From the NCBI GenBank assembly GCA_023254175.1, contig JALQYJ010000014.1, positions 1 through 56,934 on the forward strand: a stretch of DNA of 56,934 bases. The letters are read 5' to 3'. Shown one piece after another: positions 7,874 through 16,474 of this stretch. The translations under genes were made by a program, and so were the position numbers. Within the stretch, counting starts at the first letter, position 1. Each line of letters begins with the position of its first letter. Source of the DNA: Runella sp. Lineage in GTDB: Bacteria > Bacteroidota > Bacteroidia > Cytophagales > Spirosomataceae. The notes under the pieces are model-generated. The model worked only from the letters and a program-made list of their open reading frames with translations. It did not search any database and had not been told where the DNA came from.

Positions 7874-8434
7874 TTATTTATTAGATACCCATTCGTGAAT
7901 GTTTTTATTGTACTTGAGGGTGGAGTCAGGCCACTCAACATACATTTTCATGGTCAAGTATTTATCGATATTTCCTTCTTTCGTCATTGCTTTGAACAAA
8001 AAACCACCTCGTTCGAGTATTGTGTCTTCCTCTTTAAAATGAGGCGTACACCAAAGCTCTTCATATTCGGTGGGCATTTGTTTAGCTCCTAATTTAAACT
8101 TCCCTCCCACACCCCGTCGAAACATGCCACTACCTACGGGGCGAGTGATGAAGAAATAGTGCGTGGAGTCGGAAGCAATAAAATAGTTGACCAACTTGTA
8201 TTGCGACAACCGACTGACGTACTCTTGGCGAAACTTCGTCTCAAAGCGGGTGGCATTAGTAGCTCCGCGGGCGTATTGACTGGTATAAGTAATAATGTTA
8301 GTCAATAACGTATCTTGTTCGGCTTGCGAAAAATACGTTTTTGCTTGGTACGGATTTTTTTGACAACCCCAAAAAACCAGGACGCTTAAAGCAACAACAA
8401 AGAGAAAGAACGCGCTTGAAAAATGTGTTTTCAT
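7874..8434 (-). CDS. Putative lipoprotein, unknown function
   Basis: A 186-residue protein with a signal peptide and lipobox (VFWGC; Cys at about residue 24). The mature part is mixed alpha/beta, with a conserved-looking core around YFIASDSTHYFFITRPVGSGMFRRGVGGKF and WCTPHFKEEDT. I recognise no family. It lies downstream of the TonB receptor/beta-helix lipoprotein pair in the same direction, separated by 52 bp that hold a 10-bp stem ending a few bases before its ATG, so it may be a regulated last gene of that operon. Confidence 0.65.
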   Translation of the reverse strand: MKTHFSSAFFLFVVALSVLVFWGCQKNPYQAKTYFSQAEQDTLLTNIITYTSQYARGATNATRFETKFRQEYVSRLSQYKLVNYFIASDSTHYFFITRPVGSGMFRRGVGGKFKLGAKQMPTEYEELWCTPHFKEEDTILERGGFLFKAMTKEGNIDKYLTMKMYVEWPDSTLKYNKNIHEWVSNK

Positions 8435-8436
8435 AG

Positions 8437-8470
8437 TTTCGGAGAGCCTGTTTTAAAAGACTCTCCGAAA
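8437..8470 (-). promoter_or_regulatory. Intercistronic hairpin directly before a lipoprotein start codon
   Basis: TTTCGGAGAG (8437-8446) and CTCTCCGAAA (8461-8470) are perfect 10-bp inverted arms with a 14-nt loop. On the minus strand the stem ends 2 bp before the ATG at 8434. No T-run follows, so it is not a classic terminator; it could attenuate, protect the upstream mRNA end, or mask the ribosome site. Confidence 0.5.
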
Positions 8471-8486
8471 TATAATCAGCAAAAGA

Positions 8487-10241
8487 TTATTTGCTGTAGT
8501 CTGTTGTGTTTGGACTAAAGTTAGACCACTTGGCCGTCCAGTTTTCTGAACCAAATGCACCAATGAAGCTAGCAGCTGTAAAGAAAGAACCAGTAGGAAC
8601 AGTGCCTCCAGTTGCAAGTGTTCCCCCATTACTCAATGTAAACGTAGGCGTACCTGCTTGGAAAATCGACTGACTAAGGCCTAAGCCCGCGTATGAGTTC
8701 AAAATTTTATTACCCGCTTGTGCAGCAAACCACTCCGAAGGCTTAGCTGTACCTACCGTAATGGCCGCAGCAGGAGTAGCGGTGTTGACATCACGTACAC
8801 CAAATCCGCGTGGCGTGTCGTTTGTTCCTTGCCCGAAGCCATCTGTACCCCAGCTTGGCGTTCCCGCTATTACAACACGGTTCAAAACCAACTCACCTGA
8901 ATTTGCATTAGCCTGTGTACCAGCTCCATCCACAAAGATACCGTTTGGATAACCCGTAATAACCGCGTTGTAAACTTTGATTTTATTGTTACGACGCAAG
9001 TGCATACCGTTTTGGAACTGCGGGCTGATAGAAGTAGCATTAGTTTCTTTTGGACCAACCAACGTTACGTTTGAAATCGTTGGTGACGTAAACGGCGCAG
9101 CAGTTGTTCCTTGGCCGTCATTATCTACTTCAAACCCGTTTGAGCCAGACTGGTCGGCCAAAGTAGCACCACGCATACCAACAATAAATTGAAGGTTACC
9201 ACTGTAGCCGAAATCCATATCAAAATCGTCATCAAGACCACGGTAAGCTACCAAGTATTTTGCATTTACATTACCACCAAACCACTCAAATGAATCATCC
9301 AAGCCAAAAGAAGCTTGCAAATATTCAAGTGTTGTTCCATTACCTACTGAACCAAAAGTGAAAGAGTTTACTTCTTGGTTCGGGTTAATAGGTACACCAG
9401 CGTACTCTACACGAACATATTTCAAAGAACCTGAGTTATCGGCGTTGTTTGAACCACCGTGCCAGCCTTTGTAGCTACCTTCCAACTGAATGCCTTTGTC
9501 ACCCGTTGACTGATTGTTGACGGCTCTTCCGCAAATCACCAGGCCACCCCAATCACCTGATTCACGCTGACCTGCTGCCCGCTCTGATGTGAAAACGATA
9601 GGAGCATCGGCAGTACCGTTAGCGATAATTTTACTGCCACGCTGAACAATCAACGTAGCTTTAGAAGCACGGTCACCAATGATAGTTGTTCCTGCCTCAA
9701 TTGTTAATGTACCTGTGGCAGCTGTCGAAGAAAATGTTTCAGTGGTATCAGCACCTACACGTACAAAACCAATAAGCTTGTAGATTTTGTCTTTTGTCCA
9801 AGATACATTACCCGTAAGTACTCCCCTTACTTCTACTACTGTTTTTGCAGGTACTGCCGAAACATTGACTACCTGAGTTGCTACGGTTGATGTTTGATTT
9901 TTTGTGTCCGTTGCTTGGAATGTAAATACAACGCTTGAGCCTACTGGCAGGTTTTCGACGGTATAATCCTTAGAATAGCTATCTGATGTTGTTCCAGCAG
10001 AGTATGTTTTACTATCAAATGCTTGGCCATTTTTCAACACGGTTAGTGTTTGAATACCCTCAGCTGCGTTGATGGTTGCAGAAAGCTTCACTACAGAACC
10101 TGCTATTCCAGAAAGAGCGCTACCGGGTGTGAGGACTGGTGCAGGGCCGATTTCTTCTTCTTTTTTACAAGCATTGAAAATCAATGCCATTGACAGAACT
10201 CCAAGAGTGAGGGCTGTGTGGGCTAGACGACGAAAGTTCAT
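8487..10241 (-). CDS. Surface lipoprotein with Ig-like and beta-helix regions, partner of the TonB receptor
   Basis: A 584-residue protein with a lipobox (FNACKK) followed by acidic residues (EEE), a pattern linked to surface export in Bacteroidota. An Ig-like fold covers roughly residues 35-130. From about 135 the sequence is Gly/Asn-rich with the repeated strand pattern of a right-handed beta-helix: LTIEAGTTIIGD, APIVFTSER, SGDWGGLVICG, LDDSFEWFGG, GLDDDFDMDFGY. Many Asp residues suggest metal or glycan binding (inference). It follows the TonB receptor gene by 41 bp, so the two likely form one receptor system. The ligand is not readable. Confidence 0.75.
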   Translation of the reverse strand: MNFRRLAHTALTLGVLSMALIFNACKKEEEIGPAPVLTPGSALSGIAGSVVKLSATINAAEGIQTLTVLKNGQAFDSKTYSAGTTSDSYSKDYTVENLPVGSSVVFTFQATDTKNQTSTVATQVVNVSAVPAKTVVEVRGVLTGNVSWTKDKIYKLIGFVRVGADTTETFSSTAATGTLTIEAGTTIIGDRASKATLIVQRGSKIIANGTADAPIVFTSERAAGQRESGDWGGLVICGRAVNNQSTGDKGIQLEGSYKGWHGGSNNADNSGSLKYVRVEYAGVPINPNQEVNSFTFGSVGNGTTLEYLQASFGLDDSFEWFGGNVNAKYLVAYRGLDDDFDMDFGYSGNLQFIVGMRGATLADQSGSNGFEVDNDGQGTTAAPFTSPTISNVTLVGPKETNATSISPQFQNGMHLRRNNKIKVYNAVITGYPNGIFVDGAGTQANANSGELVLNRVVIAGTPSWGTDGFGQGTNDTPRGFGVRDVNTATPAAAITVGTAKPSEWFAAQAGNKILNSYAGLGLSQSIFQAGTPTFTLSNGGTLATGGTVPTGSFFTAASFIGAFGSENWTAKWSNFSPNTTDYSK

Positions 10242-10282
10242 CGGTTTGTTTGTTTTGTGTTACTAACTAGTTGATTTATGAA

Positions 10283-13099
10283 TTACAAAAGGCGGTACGA
10301 AAAGCCGAGGCTAACCAATTGACCTGTGCGGTATTTCTGAACAAAGAAGTCTTTGCCAGATTCAAATTTGTTGTCTTTGTTAGAATCTTGCATAATACGC
10401 CAAGGCTGATTCAATACATCTTGGATTCCTCCTTTAAGCGTCCAGCGTTGACTCAATCCTTTAGAGAAAGTTACATCGAGGATATTACGAGGCATTTCAT
10501 ACAAATCAGGATATGCTTCAAAACCTACCGCGATGATACGACGGCCAATGACGTTATAAAGGATATTGAGTTGGAAGTCTTTTTTTGTATCGTTATAGTT
10601 GATACCTACGTTTACAATGTAAGGGGATTGGCCTTGAAGTGGGCGGTTATCTGACTGACCAACCCCACGGTCGCCGAGGCTAACGCGGCTACGAATGAGT
10701 GCAGTATTGAACAATAGGCTTGTTTTTTCTAAGATACGTGAGCCTGGAAGTACATTCCCTAGTCCTTTTTTGATTTCAATTTCAATACCTGTACTGTAGG
10801 CACTTGCGGCATTGTTAGTGATAAAAGTCTTTGAACCTAACCCTGTAGAACCCAAGTCAACGGTTGACTCAATAGGCGTATCAAAATACTTGTAAAAAGC
10901 TGCGACACTGATGAGCTCCGAAGGCGTAGGATAGTGTTCCCAGCGCAAATCCATGTTTTGAATGGTAGCGATTTTAAGGTTTGGATTTCCTTCATATACT
11001 ACATTAAAATCAAAATCAAAGAATGAGAATGGCGCTAATTCACGGAATTCAGGACGATTCACCGTCACACCGTAAGCCGCTCTCAAGAGGGTTTTTTCGG
11101 TGAAATTATAGGTAAGGTTTGCAGAGGGCAAAACACTCATGATTTTATTGTCCACCTTTGCCGCTGCTCCTCCTAAGTAGGTACTATTCATTTTTTGGCG
11201 GTTGTTTTCAACCCGTACCCCTACTATAGCATTGAATTTTTTCGTGAACGGAATGTTAACCAATCCATATCCAGCCAAAAGGGTGTTTGAAGAGGTGTAA
11301 GAGTCATTAGGATTGGTTTGTTCGTCGATACGAATCCCTCCGTCGTTGCGAATATTCTGAAACAATGTATTTATATCACTACCGGCAAGGGCAGGGTTAA
11401 AGTTTCCGCCGCGCACGTATCCTAAGTTACGAGCTTTGAAGGTACGGTCTTTTTGTTCAAAGAATCCACCAAACTTTAGTTCGATTTCTTTTTCACCTGC
11501 TCCAATTTTCTGGGTAAGGTTTGCAGCCCCCGTCATGCCAGACTCATCCATTTGCGAGCTAAAACGCCCCAAGAAATAGGCTTGTGCTTGACCAACTGGA
11601 ATGTAGATTTCTGTTCTTCCAGTAGCAGGATCTAATAAATCAGAACGATAACGCTTATAATCAGGCTGGTCACGATACGAATTGTTGTAACCTGCTACCC
11701 AGTCAACTACTGTTTTGTCATCATTAAATTTGTGCTTTCCTGTCAACTGACCCGAATAAATACCGCGATATACTTGGTCGAACGAGTGGTTGTTGGGACG
11801 GTAGTTTTGAGCAATGTCTTGTCCTGAACGGAACACATAACGACCGTTGCTGATTTGGTTAAATAAGTTCTTAAACTCAATCGTATGATTGCTATTAAAG
11901 CGAAATGCCCAGTTGTGTAAAATACCTACGCGGTTGTTACGAGCATATACTTGATCATCGTATTCAAACAACGTTTCAATTGCATTGTTGGCTCCAATGT
12001 TGTAGTCGTTACGGTCGGTGGCAGTAAATTGGCGAGTTTCGCTGTAATTGACCGTTGTGATGTTACCAATTTGAACATTACCCAATCTCATTTTGAAGTT
12101 TCCTGTAAGAGACATACGTTGGTCAGGAGTAGCTGTTGAGCGTACAGGTATCCACTCATTGCGGAGCGAGCGGCCTGCTATTTCGATAAGAGCAGGGTTG
12201 TTATTTACAGCACGAAGGTCTTTCGGGAAGTTGGTGGGAAGGTCTAAGTACCCATTATTGAAGCTTGTCCAATAGTTAGCACCTTGCTTAGATTCTTTGA
12301 AATCGCCGAAAGTAGTTCCTTGACGAATCCCGAGGCTATAGTCAAGTGTAATGCTATTTTGGTCAGGGATGCTTTTGGTATAAATTTTTACAATTCCACC
12401 CGCAAATTCACCAGGAAGGTCGGCCGAAGGAGTTTTGTAAATAAGAAGACGGTCGATTTGACCACTAGGAATAACATCAAATGAGAAGGCTTTCACATCG
12501 GTTTCCATCGAGGGCGTGAAGGCATTGTGAAGCATCACATTATTATAGCGTGAGTTAAGGCCACGAATCGTAATAAAACGGTCGCCCACAATCGTAATGC
12601 CTGGCACTCGTTTTACAACCTGAGCGGCGTCGCGGTCGAGCGAGCGAGTGATTTGTTGCGATGAAATACCACTTACAATGTTCTGAGAAGCTTTGATTTC
12701 GCTGATCACCGATACTTCGGTATTGGTTTGGCGGGTTGCTACCACTTTTACTTCGGCGAGTGTAGCGGCTGACTCCAAAAGCGCGGTATTGATTTCGGTT
12801 ACTTTGTCGGCTTCAATCTTTACATTTGGAATGGTTTCTGTGTTATAAGAGACGTAAGTAACTTCTACTGTGTAGCTTCCAGCGGGTACTTTTGCAAAGG
12901 AAAAGAATCCATTTACGTCGGTGGCAACTCCTAGCTGGGTTCCTGCGATGCGAACGGTAGCGCCTATGAGTGTTTCTTTTGTTTTAGCGTCGGTGATGGT
13001 ACCTCGAAGAGTTCCCGTTTGGGCAAAAGTGGCAAAACTCAAAAGAAGCGTCGCCAATAAGGCAGTAAATGGTCGTAACATTGTCTGAATGGTCAACAT
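10283..13099 (-). CDS. TonB-dependent outer-membrane receptor
   Basis: A 938-residue TonB-dependent transporter. It starts with a signal peptide ending in TFAQ, then a carboxypeptidase-regulatory-like domain (residues ~28-105: GTLRGTITDAKTKETLIGATV). The plug domain (~130-245) contains QVVKRVPGITIVGDRFITIRGLNSRYNNV. The rest is the 22-strand barrel, ending in the aromatic strand LVSLGFSYRLL. It lacks the SusC-specific features and the SusD neighbour; instead the partner is a beta-helix lipoprotein. ATG codons exist at 13099 and 13081; either leaves the signal intact. A promoter lies at 13159-13186. Substrate unknown: siderophore, phosphate-related compound or glycan are all possible. Confidence 0.9.
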   Translation of the reverse strand: MLTIQTMLRPFTALLATLLLSFATFAQTGTLRGTITDAKTKETLIGATVRIAGTQLGVATDVNGFFSFAKVPAGSYTVEVTYVSYNTETIPNVKIEADKVTEINTALLESAATLAEVKVVATRQTNTEVSVISEIKASQNIVSGISSQQITRSLDRDAAQVVKRVPGITIVGDRFITIRGLNSRYNNVMLHNAFTPSMETDVKAFSFDVIPSGQIDRLLIYKTPSADLPGEFAGGIVKIYTKSIPDQNSITLDYSLGIRQGTTFGDFKESKQGANYWTSFNNGYLDLPTNFPKDLRAVNNNPALIEIAGRSLRNEWIPVRSTATPDQRMSLTGNFKMRLGNVQIGNITTVNYSETRQFTATDRNDYNIGANNAIETLFEYDDQVYARNNRVGILHNWAFRFNSNHTIEFKNLFNQISNGRYVFRSGQDIAQNYRPNNHSFDQVYRGIYSGQLTGKHKFNDDKTVVDWVAGYNNSYRDQPDYKRYRSDLLDPATGRTEIYIPVGQAQAYFLGRFSSQMDESGMTGAANLTQKIGAGEKEIELKFGGFFEQKDRTFKARNLGYVRGGNFNPALAGSDINTLFQNIRNDGGIRIDEQTNPNDSYTSSNTLLAGYGLVNIPFTKKFNAIVGVRVENNRQKMNSTYLGGAAAKVDNKIMSVLPSANLTYNFTEKTLLRAAYGVTVNRPEFRELAPFSFFDFDFNVVYEGNPNLKIATIQNMDLRWEHYPTPSELISVAAFYKYFDTPIESTVDLGSTGLGSKTFITNNAASAYSTGIEIEIKKGLGNVLPGSRILEKTSLLFNTALIRSRVSLGDRGVGQSDNRPLQGQSPYIVNVGINYNDTKKDFQLNILYNVIGRRIIAVGFEAYPDLYEMPRNILDVTFSKGLSQRWTLKGGIQDVLNQPWRIMQDSNKDNKFESGKDFFVQKYRTGQLVSLGFSYRLL

Positions 13100-13158
13100 T
13101 TAACGTTGTAATGTTTGATTTAATTTGGTGTCATTAATCCTTTATCAGAATTATGCTG

Positions 13159-13186
13159 CAAAGGTAGAAGTGCAATGTTAAGCCAA
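13159..13186 (-). promoter_or_regulatory. Promoter of the TonB receptor operon (TTG-N17-TACCTTTG)
   Basis: On the minus strand TACCTTTG (13166-13159) follows a TTG (13186-13184) by 17 bp. The transcript would begin about 50-60 bp before the receptor start. The nearby repeats of CAATGTTA/CAATATTA (13172-13204) could be an operator, but this is weak. Confidence 0.55.
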
Positions 13187-13361
13187 TGTTATGTCAATAT
13201 TATGGGTAGGTTATATTTGAAAAAATAGCCATTAAGTATCTGTAAATCAACGTGCTTTTTGACTTATGACATTGCTTAAATTTAGTTTATAAATAATAAA
13301 CTGCCAAAGTTAAATTATGTCAGAATATCGGTTTTGTACAATTTTTGTAAAGAGGTTTTAT

Positions 13362-13369
13362 TAACTTTG
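13362..13369 (+). promoter_or_regulatory. -7 box (TAACTTTG) of the GH3/beta-lactamase gene
   Basis: TAACTTTG matches TAnnTTTG and lies 22 bp before the ATG at 13392. Possible -33 TTG triplets at 13345 and 13334 are at non-ideal distances (14 and 25 bp). Confidence 0.45.
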
Positions 13370-13391
13370 AAGCTATTTTTAAATCAGTCAA

Positions 13392-16300
13392 ATGAAGACT
13401 TTTTGGATAAATTCTATTGCTGGGATTATTATAACTGTGGGGGTTGCAACGAAGCTAGTAGACTTCTATCACAAAAATGAAGAAGGTAAACATACGCAAT
13501 GGATCATAAATGAAGATAATGTGCCCTCAAAGGCTATTTTTGAAGCCAATCGCTGGGCCGATAGTGTTTTTAGTCAGTTAACACTGGACCAAAAAATTGG
13601 CCAGTTGTTTATGGTCGCTACCTATTCCGACCGCAATGAGACGTATTACCGTCATGTCGATAATCTTATCCAAAATCATCACATTGGCGGATTGATTTTT
13701 TTCAAAGGAGGGCCATCGCGTCAGGCCAAGTTGATTAATCGCTACCAAGCGCTCTCAAAAGTGCCTTTGATGATTGGGATTGATGGAGAATGGGGGTTGG
13801 GAATGCGCCTTGACAGCGTCGATGATTTTCCCAAACAAATGACCCTTGGGGCTATTCAAGACAACCAATACATTTATAAAATGGGACGGATGATTGGCCA
13901 ACAGTGCCAGTTGGCGGGTATTCAAGTCAATTTTGCTCCAGTTGCCGACATTAATTCTAATCCCCGCAATCCTGTGATTGGCCTACGCTCGTTTGGCGAA
14001 GACCGTGATAACGTAACTGCTAAAGCAGCGGCATACATGAAGGGCCTCCAACACCAGCGCGTTATAGCAACCGCCAAGCACTTTCCTGGGCATGGAGATA
14101 CAGGGGCGGATTCGCATTATACACTACCCGTGTTGTCACATTCGACCGACCACTTGGCAGAAACGGATTTATATCCTTTTCAAAAGCTGATTGCCGACAG
14201 CCTTACGGGGATAATTACAGGCCATTTATATGTTCCTGTGCTTGATAACACGCCTTATTTGGCGGCTTCGTTGTCGGAAAAAGTAGTAACCGACTTGCTC
14301 AAAAAACAAATGGGTTTTCAGGGGTTAGTTTTTACGGATGCAATGAACATGAAAGCAGTAAATCGTGGCCGTACGCCTATTGAAGCAAATGTGAAGGCAA
14401 TTTTGGCAGGAAATGACGTCTTGTTATACCCGGAAAGTGTGGTAGAAACGGCTAGGCGTCTTAAAGATGGAGTAACAAAGGGAAGCATCCCTGCTGATTT
14501 GATTGATGAAAAAGTGCGCAAAATTTTACGCGCTAAATATTGGACAGGATTACAGCGTACTCAACCTATCGAAATGCTGTCTCTTAACGCATCGTTGCAG
14601 TCGCCTGAAGTCAAAGCCCTCACACGTAATTTGTGCGAGCAAGCCGTGACCTTGGTTCGGAACGAGAATCAGTTGCTACCGCTTTCCTCTCTCGATATTT
14701 GTAGCTTTGCTTCCATTGCAATTGGTGGCGGTGGTATCAATCTTTTTCAGCAAACATTGAGCAAGTACGCCCCGTTCAAACATATTGTGTACGCCGATAA
14801 ACCCACAACTAGCCAAGAAGTAGAAGGGTTAGTCGCTCAAGTGGCCAACGCCAACGTAGTTATTGTAAGTTTGCACGATACTCGTCGTAATTTTAATCGT
14901 CCTTTTACGATTACTCCCGCTACGGTAGAGCTTTTAACGCGTTTACAGCAAAAAGCTAAAGTGATTGTCAGTGTTTTTGCCACACCTTATGCTCTCACGC
15001 AACTGCCTGCCACTTCGGCAGTAGTATGTGCTTACGAAAACCTCCCCGATTTAGAAATAGTAGCGGCCGAGCAATTATTCGGGGCGTTACCTTTTAAGGG
15101 AAAATTGCCAGTAACGGTAGAAAATACATATGAATTAGGAACAGGGATTGTGACCCCAACTCTTCATCGAATGCAACTAGGATTTCCTGAACAAGTAGGA
15201 ATGATTACTAAAACGTTGAACAAAATAGATACGCTTGTGGAACGTTCGATTCAGGCACGGATTTTTCCTGGATGCCAAGTAGTGGTAGCGCGTAGAGGGC
15301 GTATTGTATTTCAACGGAGCTACGGTACGCTGACGTACGATAACTTGACCGAAAAAGTAACTAATGAAACTCTTTACGATGTGGCTTCGGTAACCAAGGT
15401 AGCCGCCACGTTGCAGGCCGTGATGTATTTACACGAGCAAGGTGCCTTGGATTTAAAACAAAAAGCGGCACGCTATTTGCCTGAACTTGTGGGGACTAAT
15501 AAAGCCGATATCACTATTGAAGAGTTGTTGCTGCATCGGTCGGGTTTGGTAGCGTTTTATCCTAAGCTTTGGGAACGTACAAAAACAGGTGGCGGTGGGT
15601 TAATGACTGAATATTATAGCTCGATTCGTGACAGTGTGTATTCTATGCAAATTGCTCCTAAGTTGTTTGCAAAACCTGCCCTGCGCGATTCGGTGTGGAA
15701 AGGCATTATTCAGTCGCCTATGCGAAAAGAAGTAAACGGCAAACATTCGTTTGTATATAGTGATTTGGGGATTTTGATGTTACAAAGAGTAGTTGAACGA
15801 GTCACAAACCAACCTTTGGACGAGTTTCTGAGTCAAAACTTCTACGAACCTCTCGGAATGATGACGACTACGTATAAACCACTTGAACATTTTCCAGAAA
15901 GCCAGATTGCTCCGACCGAAAACGATTTTTCGTATCGAAATCAGTTGTTGCGTGGTACAGTACACGACCAAATGGCGGCAGTGTACGGCGGAGTAGCAGG
16001 ACATGCCGGGTTGTTTAGTAATGCGTACGATTTGGCTATTTTAATGCAAATGAACCTTCAAAAAGGACTTTATGGCGACCGTCGGTATTTTCAGGACGAA
16101 ACCCTACCTACTTTTGCCAAAATGTACGATACCGCCAATCACCGAGGGCTAGGTTGGGACAAGGCACCTACCAACGGGGAAAGTAATTACGTAGCTTCGA
16201 TGGCGTCACCGACTTCATTTGGTCATTCTGGATTTACGGGTACCATGGTATGGGTAGACCCCAAAGAAGAACTTGTTTTTGTAATGTTATCAAACCGTGT

Positions 16301-16397
16301 ACATCCCAACGCCGAAAATACAGAAATCAATCGAAAACGGATTCGACGTAGAGTGCATGAACTTGTGTACCAGGCCATTCTTAAGGAAGAAAAATAA
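13392..16397 (+). CDS. Fusion of GH3 beta-N-acetylglucosaminidase (NagZ-like) and serine beta-lactamase-fold hydrolase
   Basis: A 1001-residue two-enzyme protein. The N-terminus has one hydrophobic segment (residues ~8-25), so it is exported or membrane-anchored. The GH3 domain (~55-390) carries the NagZ-type motif KHFPGHGDTGADSH (~229-242) with the His/Asp acid-base pair, and the nucleophile Asp in FTDAMNMKAV (~315). A GH3 C-terminal-like alpha/beta domain follows (~395-590). The last ~400 residues are a class C/PBP4*-like hydrolase: catalytic SxxK is SVTK (Ser ~664), YSDLG replaces YxN, and HSGFTG occupies the KTG position. Such fusions occur widely in Bacteroidota and are expected to act on peptidoglycan fragments. 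It is transcribed away from the TonB operon and is followed by the repeat adhesin gene. Confidence 0.9.
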   Translation: MKTFWINSIAGIIITVGVATKLVDFYHKNEEGKHTQWIINEDNVPSKAIFEANRWADSVFSQLTLDQKIGQLFMVATYSDRNETYYRHVDNLIQNHHIGGLIFFKGGPSRQAKLINRYQALSKVPLMIGIDGEWGLGMRLDSVDDFPKQMTLGAIQDNQYIYKMGRMIGQQCQLAGIQVNFAPVADINSNPRNPVIGLRSFGEDRDNVTAKAAAYMKGLQHQRVIATAKHFPGHGDTGADSHYTLPVLSHSTDHLAETDLYPFQKLIADSLTGIITGHLYVPVLDNTPYLAASLSEKVVTDLLKKQMGFQGLVFTDAMNMKAVNRGRTPIEANVKAILAGNDVLLYPESVVETARRLKDGVTKGSIPADLIDEKVRKILRAKYWTGLQRTQPIEMLSLNASLQSPEVKALTRNLCEQAVTLVRNENQLLPLSSLDICSFASIAIGGGGINLFQQTLSKYAPFKHIVYADKPTTSQEVEGLVAQVANANVVIVSLHDTRRNFNRPFTITPATVELLTRLQQKAKVIVSVFATPYALTQLPATSAVVCAYENLPDLEIVAAEQLFGALPFKGKLPVTVENTYELGTGIVTPTLHRMQLGFPEQVGMITKTLNKIDTLVERSIQARIFPGCQVVVARRGRIVFQRSYGTLTYDNLTEKVTNETLYDVASVTKVAATLQAVMYLHEQGALDLKQKAARYLPELVGTNKADITIEELLLHRSGLVAFYPKLWERTKTGGGGLMTEYYSSIRDSVYSMQIAPKLFAKPALRDSVWKGIIQSPMRKEVNGKHSFVYSDLGILMLQRVVERVTNQPLDEFLSQNFYEPLGMMTTTYKPLEHFPESQIAPTENDFSYRNQLLRGTVHDQMAAVYGGVAGHAGLFSNAYDLAILMQMNLQKGLYGDRRYFQDETLPTFAKMYDTANHRGLGWDKAPTNGESNYVASMASPTSFGHSGFTGTMVWVDPKEELVFVMLSNRVHPNAENTEINRKRIRRRVHELVYQAILKEEK

Positions 16398-16474
16398 AAC
16401 TCTCCTTTTGAAAAGTGCCAATCAATAAAGAAGTAATTTTAAGCGTTTTTATCAAAATCAATCTGTAAGAGGTT

